A DNA stretch of 64,000 nucleotides from CAVONB01 sp963697205 (lineage in GTDB: Bacteria; Pseudomonadota; Alphaproteobacteria; Rhizobiales; Hyphomicrobiaceae). A program made the translations under genes and the position numbers. Below the pieces are notes generated by a model. The model searched no databases. It saw only the letters and a program-made list of their open reading frames with translations, and was not told the origin of the DNA. Location: the NCBI GenBank assembly GCA_963697205.1, contig CAVONB010000009.1:1-64000 (forward strand), written 5' to 3'. Position 1 is the first letter of the stretch. Every line of letters begins with the position of its first letter. This document shows positions 55,574-62,664 of this stretch, in pieces.

Positions 55574-56002
55574 ATGAAGGTAGCACTTGTCGAGGACGAC
55601 GAGGCCATCGCTTGCCTGCTGCGTTACAATTTCGAAGTGTCTGGCTGGATCGTGGAGCTTTTCCAGACTGGGCACTCCGCTTTAGAGGGCCTCCATTGCG
55701 CAAAACCTGATCTGGTGGTCCTCGACTGGAATCTGCCGGGACTGTCGGGAATCGAGCTGCTGCGCCGCCTGAGGGCAACACCACACACGCGCACTCTGCC
55801 CGTGGTGATGCTGACCGGGCGCTGTGAACCAGCCGACCGGACGCGTGCGCTTGAGAGCGGCGTGGACGCGTTCTTCTCAAAGCCGTTCTCTGTTTCCGTG
55901 CTCGTGGACGACATCACGCGTCTCCTGCAGTGCAGGATCGCGGCCACTCATGGTCACGCGTCACCGCCAATGGAGACGTGCCCAACGGGCCCTGCACGCT
56001 GA
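55574..56002 (+). CDS. Receiver-only response regulator
   Basis: A 142-residue CheY-like receiver. VALVEDDEAIACLLRYN provides the acidic pocket, DLVVLDWNLPGLSGIELL the phospho-accepting Asp near residue 51, VVMLTGRCE the Thr and AFFSKPFSVSVLV the Lys. The PhoB-like receiver ends after about 120 residues and is followed by a short tail without an output domain. The ATG is preceded by AGAGGAG. It sits between two lipid-enzyme genes and likely works by protein contact. Confidence 0.88.
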   Translation: MKVALVEDDEAIACLLRYNFEVSGWIVELFQTGHSALEGLHCAKPDLVVLDWNLPGLSGIELLRRLRATPHTRTLPVVMLTGRCEPADRTRALESGVDAFFSKPFSVSVLVDDITRLLQCRIAATHGHASPPMETCPTGPAR

Positions 56003-56053
56003 ACACCCACGCGCGTTGTCTGTCACGTAGCTGCAATCAGAATCCCCTACGGC

Positions 56054-56917
56054 ATGTCCAGCGCCAAATTGGCATCGGGAGCGCTCGCCATGCAGGATAT
56101 GTCGCCCATGCGTTCGACGGGTGAGCCCGCCGTCCGGCACTATCGGACTATATTCGTTTCAGATCTCCACCTTGGGACCCGGAACGCACAGGCCGGCGCC
56201 TTCCTCGAATTCCTCAGAACAACAGAATCCGATACGATCTACCTCGTTGGAGATATCGTCGACTTCTGGAAGGTGCGCCGTGGCCCCTATTGGCCGCAGT
56301 CTCACAACGACTTAATCCAGAAGATTCTGCGCAAGGTCCGAAAGGGTACGCGCATCATCTACATACCCGGCAATCACGACGAGGGACTACGCGACTATTG
56401 CGGTGCCCATTTCGGTGGAATCGAGATCGCACGCGACTTCGTTCACGTGACGGCGGCGGGCAAGCGATACCTTGTCATGCACGGCGACGAGTTCGATGTC
56501 ATCGTACGCTATGCACACTGGCTCGCGTTTCTTGGGGACCTGTCCTACGAGACCCTGCTGCGATGCAATGCGCCATTGAACTGGGTGTGGCGGCATATGG
56601 GCTGGGGCTATTGGTCTCTGTCGGCTTACCTCAAGCTGCGGGTGAAGAAGGCCGTGAGCTTCATTGGAGAGTTCGAGGAAGCTCTTGCCGATGAAGCGCG
56701 CCGCCGTAGCGTCGACGGCATCATCTGCGGTCATATTCATCATGCCGCCGACCGGATGATCGGCGACATCCGCTACCTGAACTGCGGGGACTGGGTCGAA
56801 AGCGGAACGGCGCTCGTCGAGGGCGCAGATGGGACGATTTCACTCATCTACTATCTGGACACCGCCATCGATGCGGCGACGTCGACACCCACGTCCCCGC
56901 AACCAGTCATCCCATAA
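56054..56917 (+). CDS. LpxH-like metallophosphoesterase
   Basis: A 287-residue calcineurin-type phosphoesterase. The metal-site motifs occur in order: FVSDLHLGTRN near residue 35, YLVGDIVDFWKVRRG near 65, IPGNHDEG near 105, VMHGDEFD near 140 and ICGHIHHAA near 220. The spacing and the DIVDFW motif match UDP-2,3-diacylglucosamine hydrolase-type (LpxH/LpxI-replacing) proteins, so a role in lipid A or related lipid dephosphorylation is likely. Several in-frame ATGs lie in the first 19 codons and the true start may be internal. Confidence 0.85.
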   Translation: MSSAKLASGALAMQDMSPMRSTGEPAVRHYRTIFVSDLHLGTRNAQAGAFLEFLRTTESDTIYLVGDIVDFWKVRRGPYWPQSHNDLIQKILRKVRKGTRIIYIPGNHDEGLRDYCGAHFGGIEIARDFVHVTAAGKRYLVMHGDEFDVIVRYAHWLAFLGDLSYETLLRCNAPLNWVWRHMGWGYWSLSAYLKLRVKKAVSFIGEFEEALADEARRRSVDGIICGHIHHAADRMIGDIRYLNCGDWVESGTALVEGADGTISLIYYLDTAIDAATSTPTSPQPVIP

Positions 56918-56955
56918 CCCTGCAGTCACAAGATTGAAGGATATGACAGCTATCA

Positions 56956-56963
56956 AAGATAAT
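56956..56963. repeat. Left target-site duplication of the IS
   Basis: AAGATAAT, identical to the 8 bp directly after the right end of the IS at 58009-58016. Confidence 0.9.
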
Positions 56964-58008
56964 GGCTCTGTTCCGCTTCAATGTAGCAGGGCCCGCTGCC
57001 CCATCGCTCCGGCGAGGCAATGTCGCGGCGTGAGCGCGTCACCGTCGCGCTCGATCATGCGGCGCCAGCCCAGGTAGCTCGGCAGATACTTCGACGCCAC
57101 GCCCTTGAATCGAGCCATCCATCCCTTGAAGCGGCTCTGGTAGGCGTTGACGTTCTGGATGTGATAGCAGCCGATCGTCCGTTCGCCGGCGCTGGCGACG
57201 AGCGCAATCTGGACGATGTCTGTCGCAGCCGCGAATGCCTCGTAGGCCCTGTTGCCGTCGGTCACGAGCACGGCGTCCTTGGCGACGACGGGCTTTAGGT
57301 GCGACCCGATCGTCTCCCCGCTGAGGTCGAAGAGGATCGCGTCGGTGGTCTCGCCATGGCGGTCGCGCACGATCAGGATGGCATCGTGCTCATCGGTGGA
57401 AAGGCCCGGCTTCTTGGCTTTTCCGCCGCGCTTCCTGGGCGCGCGGCCGACCAGCTTGCGCGAGCCCTTCGCGGACTTGAGGATGAACGTCTCGTCCGCC
57501 TCGACGATGCCGGTCACCGCGCTCGCCTTCTTGTCCCTGGCCGTCGCGAGGAAGCGATGGCGCCAGCGGAACGATGTGTCCAGACGGATGCCGGTGCGCG
57601 CCGCCGCCTTGCGCAGGCTGACGCCGTCGACCAGCGAGCGGGCATAGTCGAGCCACTTCTCGCGCAGGCGCAGACCCGCCAGCGGCGTGCCGGTCAGCGC
57701 GTTGAAGGTGCGCCCGCACGCCTTGCACATATAGCGTTTGAGATCCGAGGCCGAGCCCCACGGCTTGAAGTCAACCTCGCCGCAATGGCCGCAGGCCGGC
57801 GCTGCCGCGAACCGCGTTTCGATCATGGCGACGACCTCCTCGCCGGCCCCCTTCGCAGACAGCGCCTCAACCAGCGCGTCGCGCTGGACCTGGCTGAGGT
57901 CGCCCAGTTGCTCGACAAGTGCCCGGAAGTCTTGCGCTTTCATGATATCCCCGCTGCCGCCAAATCAGTGGTCAGCAAGGTCTCACAACACTGAGGCGGA
58001 ACAGAGCC
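56964..58008 (-). mobile_element. IS1595-type insertion sequence, 1045 bp, complete
   Basis: Terminal inverted repeats of 21 bp, GGCTCTGTTCCGCTTCAATGT at 56964-56984 and its near-perfect reverse complement at 57988-58008 (two mismatches), flank a single transposase gene. The element is bordered by perfect 8-bp duplications (AAGATAAT), the length expected for this family. Removing it and one duplication joins the phosphoesterase downstream region to the region before the Cys-rich gene. The intact transposase and perfect duplication indicate a recent insertion. Confidence 0.95.
56978..57943 (-). CDS. IS1595-family (ISXO2-like) transposase
   Basis: A 321-residue transposase. An N-terminal zinc ribbon is formed by CGHCGEVDF and YMCKACGRTF. 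The ISXO2 catalytic domain then has GIVEADETFILK (first Asp), VLVTDGNRAY (second Asp) and CYHIQNVNAYQSRFKGW (His/Asn region), matching the DDE/DDN-type core of the family. The Arg/Lys-rich RAPRKRGGKAKK insert is typical. Its stop lies inside the left inverted repeat region. Appears intact and probably active. Confidence 0.95.
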   Translation of the reverse strand: MKAQDFRALVEQLGDLSQVQRDALVEALSAKGAGEEVVAMIETRFAAAPACGHCGEVDFKPWGSASDLKRYMCKACGRTFNALTGTPLAGLRLREKWLDYARSLVDGVSLRKAAARTGIRLDTSFRWRHRFLATARDKKASAVTGIVEADETFILKSAKGSRKLVGRAPRKRGGKAKKPGLSTDEHDAILIVRDRHGETTDAILFDLSGETIGSHLKPVVAKDAVLVTDGNRAYEAFAAATDIVQIALVASAGERTIGCYHIQNVNAYQSRFKGWMARFKGVASKYLPSYLGWRRMIERDGDALTPRHCLAGAMGQRALLH

Positions 58009-58016
58009 AAGATAAT
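58009..58016. repeat. Right target-site duplication of the IS
   Basis: AAGATAAT, identical to 56956-56963. Confidence 0.9.
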
Positions 58017-58053
58017 CAGTGTCGCATCAGTGCGAGGCGCTGACGACCATCTC

Positions 58054-58659
58054 CTAGCGCCCGCAGGCCGATTGCAGAAACGCTTCGCGCGCGCGCTGGC
58101 CGGCAGTGGCCGTTTCCAGGCTGACAAGCTGCCGGCACCATTCGTAGTGATGATCGAAATCCCCACTCCATTCGGGGCCGGACACGCCGCAGCGAAGCCG
58201 GCGCGCTCGCGCATATTGATCAATGGCGTTGCGCGCATACGCGAAGCATTGTGACGGACTTTGGCTACGCGTCTGCGGACAGCAGTAAGCTTTGTTGCCT
58301 CTCCGGCACGCCTTGCCATCGCCACTGACATCGCGCAGCGCCTGATAGTATCCAATGGGGCACGATCCATTGCAGAATGGTGCCGTGCCGAACCAACGGC
58401 AGTCGCCTGGGCGAAGGTAGGAGGCCTCTGCGGGAACCGAGCAGCGCATGCGACGCATTGGTGTTGTCTCGCATGCCACCAGGGTGCAATTCGTCACGGT
58501 CCCATTCACACAATCGCAACGATTGCAGCCGTCCGACATGACGCGGCAATGCCAGGGACAGCTTTCGGCGCGCGCGGGAGCGCTGTCGGTGGCAATGGAA
58601 AGGACGCTCATGATGAGCGCGCACAGCGAACACAATGCGCGCCGGAACGCACGGGGCAT
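58054..58659 (-). CDS. Secreted cysteine-rich protein
   Basis: A protein of about 201 residues with a signal peptide (SLCALIMSVLSIATDSAPARA, cleavage near residue 32) and many cysteines. Two Cys-rich parts are visible: CPWHCRVMSDGCNRCDC followed by several more Cys, and CRWFGTAPFCNGSCPIGYY ... CRRGNKAYCCP, a small disulfide module seen in extracellular bacterial and fungal proteins. The C-terminal part (CFAYARNAIDQYA) is helical. The ATG at 58659 is chosen; a GTG two codons earlier is possible. Function unknown; disulfide-stabilised secretion is inferred. It is divergent from the LuxR array and lies 46 bp from the IS. Confidence 0.7.
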   Translation of the reverse strand: MPRAFRRALCSLCALIMSVLSIATDSAPARAESCPWHCRVMSDGCNRCDCVNGTVTNCTLVACETTPMRRMRCSVPAEASYLRPGDCRWFGTAPFCNGSCPIGYYQALRDVSGDGKACRRGNKAYCCPQTRSQSPSQCFAYARNAIDQYARARRLRCGVSGPEWSGDFDHHYEWCRQLVSLETATAGQRAREAFLQSACGR

Positions 58660-59020
58660 CCTCACGCCCCATCCATTGCCAGAACCGCTGCCGTCGCCCG
58701 CCGCGGGCCGGAAATGATATCCGTTTTCGCAGCCGTACGCCCTGGCGGGGCGGGAACGGCCAGAAGTGCTGCGAAGGGCAATTGATCCGCCAATTCTCGC
58801 ATCGCGTGCTCCACGGGTTCCAGGTGTGCGGAAATGAAGGCACCAGAAAATGAGGTCATTTCGAACCAGCTTGCCAATCGCGTCAAGCTATGGATACTCA
58901 TAGTTCGTAAGCGTATCGATTGACGATTTCGTTTGATTGGACAGGTGTAGCGAGCATGCCAAGCGACGGTCTTCCGGCGTTCGCCCTCGTGCCGCCACCC
59001 CGGTATTTGGATGTCCCGCC
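58660..59020. promoter_or_regulatory. Divergent region with dyads upstream of the LuxR array
   Basis: A 361-bp divergent gap. AAATGAGGTCATTT (58848-58861) is a 6+6 palindrome, with a further GAAATGA half-site at 58831-58837. CTATGGATACTCATAG (58888-58903) is a 5+5 dyad. The region is less GC-rich than its flanks. These are good candidates for binding by the adjacent LuxR-like proteins and for control of both the Cys-rich gene and the array; this is inference only. Confidence 0.45.
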
Positions 59021-60010
59021 ATGGTCACGCTGACCCCGCGAGAACGCGATTGCCTGCGACTGCTTGGCCAGGGACTGTCGACGGCGGATGTCGCCACCGA
59101 CCTCGGCATCCGAAAGTCCACGCTGGAGTCCCACCTCGCCGCCGCCCGCCGCAAACTCGGGGTCGCAACGACCCGTCAGGCGGTCTTGGTGAGCGCACTG
59201 CAATCCAGGCCCAGCCCCGCGGGTGGTTCAGCTGTCAATGGCGAGGCGCTGCGCCGGTTCGCCGAGCACTCTGCTCTCGCAACGGATGTTGCCGACGTCC
59301 TCATGCGTAGTAGCTGCTTCAAACAGGGTTGGGACGCTCTGGTCGATGCAGTCGGAGCACTGGGCGTGCAGCACCTCAGCCTCGGCTTGATCGCCGAGCC
59401 CGAAGGCACGCTGTCAAATGGCGGGCGGCGAATCGCAACGAGCTTCCTTCCGCAGGAATTTTCCAAAGAGATAGGCGATCCCGACGACTTCTCGCGCGAT
59501 CCAATCGGGAAATACGTCACCAGTCACCGACAGGGCCGCGTACTCGACTCCGTCAGCATTCTCGATCCGGATGATCAGAGCGTCCACGAGAACTTGCGTG
59601 CCATCGCCAGCGCCTACATGGATTGCGGTCTTCGCTACGTCTACTGCCAACCGGGGCGCGATGCCGCGACGATGGCGGCACATGCGCTTTTCTACAGTCT
59701 GGATGGGACGGCGGTGAGAGATTGGGCGCGCGATCATGCAGCTCTGCATGACGAATGCAGCGCCATCTCGGATCTCTTTTGGACGATCGCTCAGGAGCGT
59801 CGGTGGCTGGCACCCTTCTCGGAATTGACACTGGCACAAGCAGCAGCGCTGCGCTGCCTTGCCCGAGGTTTTACAAGTGCCGAGGCCGCTGAGCAGCTCG
59901 GCGTCTCTCTGCGCGGCTTCGAAAAGCATCTGGCGGGCGCGCGCGTGAATCTCAAGGCGCGCACGAATGCGCAGGCGGTGTACCGGGCGATGGTGTACCG
60001 GGCGCTTTGA
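59021..60010 (+). CDS. Double-HTH LuxR-like regulator, copy 1
   Basis: A 329-residue regulator with LuxR/GerE-type HTH domains at both ends. The N-terminal HTH is VTLTPRERDCLRLLGQGLS through SHLAAARRKLG (residues 2-60), and the C-terminal HTH is LTLAQAAALRCLARGFTSA through NLKARTNAQAVYRAMVYRA (about 268-329). The centre (about 85-255: WDALVDAVGALGVQHLSLGL, FLPQEFSKEIGDP, YCQPGRDAATMAAHALFYSL) resembles autoinducer-binding domains of LuxR in length and pattern. Normal LuxR proteins have one HTH at the C-terminus. The ATG at 59021 is preferred; the frame is open from 58937 but only with a TTG start. Followed 45 bp later by copy 2. Confidence 0.82.
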   Translation: MVTLTPRERDCLRLLGQGLSTADVATDLGIRKSTLESHLAAARRKLGVATTRQAVLVSALQSRPSPAGGSAVNGEALRRFAEHSALATDVADVLMRSSCFKQGWDALVDAVGALGVQHLSLGLIAEPEGTLSNGGRRIATSFLPQEFSKEIGDPDDFSRDPIGKYVTSHRQGRVLDSVSILDPDDQSVHENLRAIASAYMDCGLRYVYCQPGRDAATMAAHALFYSLDGTAVRDWARDHAALHDECSAISDLFWTIAQERRWLAPFSELTLAQAAALRCLARGFTSAEAAEQLGVSLRGFEKHLAGARVNLKARTNAQAVYRAMVYRAL

Positions 60011-60243
60011 GGCGTCGACGGCGGACGTGCAGCGGGGCTGGATGAGGAAGAAGAGATGAAGCGGCGTCCTTCGTTCGATGATGTGCTGACCCCGCGCGAA
60101 CGCGATTGCCTGCGACTGCTTGGCCAGGGACTGTCGACGGCGGATGTCGCCACCGACCTCGGCATCCGAAAGTCCACGCTGGAGTCCCACCTCGCCGCCG
60201 CCCGCCGCAAACTCAGCGTCTCAACCACCCGGCAGGCGGTTGT
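59957..60243 (+). repeat. 287-bp direct repeat, copy A (boundary of luxR copies 1 and 2)
   Basis: Covers the last codons of regulator 1, the whole intergenic spacer and the N-terminal HTH of regulator 2. It matches 60998-61284 over 287 bp with only two differences that I could find, one near 60084 (T vs C) and one near 60186 (C vs T). The core HTH part (60086-60214) also matches 59030-59158 in regulator 1 with one difference. Confidence 0.9.
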
Positions 60244-61051
60244 TGTTCTACAGGATGACCGAAGTCCAGAAATGATGGCCCATCCGCAAGAGCAAGTGCT
60301 TCTGATCAGGGCGCAACTCTCTTCCATCGATAGCCATCTGCCCGATCTGCAAGGCGCAACGAGCCTGGCCCAGGCATGGCGACGGTTCTGCCGCGCGATG
60401 GAGGAGCTCGGTGTTGCGGGCGTAAACTTTGGTGTTATCGCGGAACCCGAAGCAGTCACGACGGTCGACAATTGGTACTTTAGATCCTCGCTTCCGCACG
60501 AGGTTTCGTCCCTTTACCTGCAATGTGGAGGCGTCGCGACCGACCCCAACGTTCCGCGTTTCGCCTGCAGTCGCGCTCCTTTCCTGATTGATGCCGCAAG
60601 CCTGAAGGGGCAGTTCTCTACGCTGCCGCCGTCGGCACGGCGCTTGGCCACGAGCATGCTCGACCACCACCTGACACTTTCGGTTTGTGCACCTTTGCGG
60701 GACGAGACAACCAGAGCACTTATGGGGGCGGCGTTCGTGCTCGATCCGTCCGAGCATTCCGCCGTGCAGCGGCACCGCTCGGAACGGACGGCGCTTCTTC
60801 AAAGCGCGGCGGTCTACTTCGCGGCCTGCGTCCGCAACCAGCGGCTTCTTTCGGACATCCCCGGACTGACCCAGAGAGAAGTCGCAGCCCTTAAGCTCCT
60901 GGTGCGAGGGTTCAGCATGCAGTGCGCGGCCGAGCGCTCGGGTCTATCGCAGCGCGGATATGAGAAAGTCCTAGCCGTGGTGCGCGCGAAGCTGGGCGCG
61001 CGCACGAATGCGCAGGCGGTGTACCGGGCGATGGTGTACCGGGCGCTTTGA
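60056..61051 (+). CDS. Double-HTH LuxR-like regulator, copy 2
   Basis: A 331-residue paralogue. The N-terminal 60 residues are almost identical to copy 1 (LTPRERDCLRLLGQGLS), and the last residues NAQAVYRAMVYRAL are the same. The central domain is quite different (LGVAGVNFGVIAEPEAVTTV, WYFRSSLPHEVSSLYLQ, LTLSVCAPLRDETTRA), sharing only the GVIAEPE turn. The C-terminal HTH is LTQREVAALKLLVRGFSMQ with RSGLSQRGYEKVLAVVRAKL. The start MKRRPSFDD has GAGGAAGAAGAG upstream. Lies within the repeated 287-bp boundary segment at each end. Confidence 0.85.
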   Translation: MKRRPSFDDVLTPRERDCLRLLGQGLSTADVATDLGIRKSTLESHLAAARRKLSVSTTRQAVVVLQDDRSPEMMAHPQEQVLLIRAQLSSIDSHLPDLQGATSLAQAWRRFCRAMEELGVAGVNFGVIAEPEAVTTVDNWYFRSSLPHEVSSLYLQCGGVATDPNVPRFACSRAPFLIDAASLKGQFSTLPPSARRLATSMLDHHLTLSVCAPLRDETTRALMGAAFVLDPSEHSAVQRHRSERTALLQSAAVYFAACVRNQRLLSDIPGLTQREVAALKLLVRGFSMQCAAERSGLSQRGYEKVLAVVRAKLGARTNAQAVYRAMVYRAL

Positions 61052-61284
61052 GGCGTCGACGGCGGACGTGCAGCGGGGCTGGATGAGGAAGAAGAGATGA
61101 AGCGGCGTCCTTCGTTCGATGATGCGCTGACCCCGCGCGAACGCGATTGCCTGCGACTGCTTGGCCAGGGACTGTCGACGGCGGATGTCGCCACCGACCT
61201 CGGCATCCGAAAGTCCACGCTGGAGTTCCACCTCGCCGCCGCCCGCCGCAAACTCAGCGTCTCAACCACCCGGCAGGCGGTTGT
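60998..61284 (+). repeat. 287-bp direct repeat, copy B (boundary of luxR copies 2 and 3)
   Basis: Same segment at the next gene junction, displaced by 1041 bp, so the repeat plus the divergent centre forms a cassette of that length. Confidence 0.9.
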
Positions 61285-62104
61285 CGCGCTATTCACCCCG
61301 AAGCCGGCAACAGCTAGCACGACCTGTGATAGCGAGTGGCCGCTTTTGGACGCAGCTGAGCCCGACCGTCTCGCCGCTGATGCTGGCAGCGCTTTGGCAG
61401 GCGCTGTTGGACTGAATGATGGCTGGAATCGTCTCGTGCGACACGTCGCGACGTTCGGTGCGGTCGAAACGACGATAGGCGTGATCGCGGAACCCGAGGG
61501 CACGTTTTCGATCGGCGGACGGCTTCTGCGGTCGACCTTTCTGCAGCCCAACGTCACCGACAATCTGGCCGAACCCCCCGATATGGCCAACAATCCCATC
61601 GGCTCCCACTTCGCGCACCAGCAGGTCGGACGGCTTTTCGACTGTGAAGAATGCTTCGGCCCGATGAGCCAGAACGTCAATCCTGTGCTTCGTAGCATCG
61701 CCCTGGCGTTTCTCGAGCAGGGCCGGCGCTACCACTACTGTCAGCCCGGGCGCGACCCCGTGACGACCGCGCCCTACGTCCTGTTCTTCAGTCTCGACCA
61801 CACCGCGAGCACCGACATACGCAAGGGACGATCAAACGTGCCGGCCGCGCTGCAGGCAGTGTCCGAGGTCATGTGGCGAATGGCGCAGGAGCACCGCTGG
61901 CTCGCCGGCTATGCGGGTCTGACCGGCGCGCAGACCGCCGCACTCAAGCTCCTGGCCCGCGGCTTCTCGATGGCGGAGGCGGCCGAGCACTGCGGAGTTT
62001 CGCAACGTGGCTTCGATAAGGTGCTGGCCGCGGCCCGAACGCGGCTCGATGCGCGGACCAATGCGCAAGCGCTCTTCCGCGCGATGGTGTACCGGGCATT
62101 CTAG
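61097..62104 (+). CDS. Double-HTH LuxR-like regulator, copy 3
   Basis: A 335-residue paralogue. The N-terminal HTH is nearly identical to copies 1 and 2 (one Ser to Phe in the recognition helix, STLEFHLAAARRKL). The centre is again divergent (FGAVETTIGVIAEPEGTFSI, LLRSTFLQPNVTDNLAEP, YHYCQPGRDPVTTAPYVLFF) and closer to copy 1 than to copy 2. The C-terminal HTH is LTGAQTAALKLLARGFSMA with CGVSQRGFDKVLAAARTRL and ends NAQALFRAMVYRAF. Same ribosome site as copy 2. No LuxI-type synthase is present in the window. Confidence 0.85.
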   Translation: MKRRPSFDDALTPRERDCLRLLGQGLSTADVATDLGIRKSTLEFHLAAARRKLSVSTTRQAVVALFTPKPATASTTCDSEWPLLDAAEPDRLAADAGSALAGAVGLNDGWNRLVRHVATFGAVETTIGVIAEPEGTFSIGGRLLRSTFLQPNVTDNLAEPPDMANNPIGSHFAHQQVGRLFDCEECFGPMSQNVNPVLRSIALAFLEQGRRYHYCQPGRDPVTTAPYVLFFSLDHTASTDIRKGRSNVPAALQAVSEVMWRMAQEHRWLAGYAGLTGAQTAALKLLARGFSMAEAAEHCGVSQRGFDKVLAAARTRLDARTNAQALFRAMVYRAF

Positions 62105-62274
62105 GCCAAAGGTGCGAAATTCCCCAAGGGGTGCAGCGCAGCCCGCATTTCGCAGGTTCGCAACGCCGGCCCCGACGAGCCCTCCTGATACCAGAAAAAA
62201 AATCGGGTCCTGGTGCGGAAAACCACACCGATCTCCAAGTTTTGAAGGATTGTGCCGCGCCCAGCCTGCGCCAC

Positions 62275-62580
62275 ATGATGCGCGAGCCACCCGAAGCGAA
62301 TTCAGTGACAGGGCTCACGATGCAGGATTTCGCATTGCCGCTAGACGATGAAACCGAACGGCCAGCGTCCGGCCACGCCGACGTGACGCTTTCGACCCGC
62401 GAGGCGGAGTGTCTTTTATGGCTCGCCCGCGGGCTGAGATCGGCAGCCATCGCCGAGAGGTTGTCGCTCGCCGTTGTCACGGTGGAGCTGCACATCAAGA
62501 ACGCGCGGGTCAAGCTCGGCGCTACGACGCGCGAGCATGCGGTCGCAAAGGCCATAACGCTCGGCCTGATCGCGCCGTGA
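62275..62580 (+). CDS. Stand-alone LuxR-type HTH protein, possibly a truncated regulator
   Basis: About 101 residues: a leader of 35 residues, then the HTH LSTREAECLLWLARGLRSAAIAERL followed by TVELHIKNARVKLGATTREHAVAKAI, a standard LuxR/GerE domain. It differs from the double-HTH family (different recognition helix and tail). A sensory domain is absent, and the reading frame upstream (from 62131) shows no recognisable domain, so this is either a small HTH regulator or the C-terminal remnant of a LuxR protein. Start uncertain: ATGs at 62275, 62278 and 62320. Confidence 0.62.
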   Translation: MMREPPEANSVTGLTMQDFALPLDDETERPASGHADVTLSTREAECLLWLARGLRSAAIAERLSLAVVTVELHIKNARVKLGATTREHAVAKAITLGLIAP

Positions 62581-62664
62581 CTGGCAGGCGGCGCGATAGG
62601 CGACGAGCGGCCACCTACGCAATTCCATAGGTCGTCTCGTGTGAAACATTGCGGGAGAGAGGAA

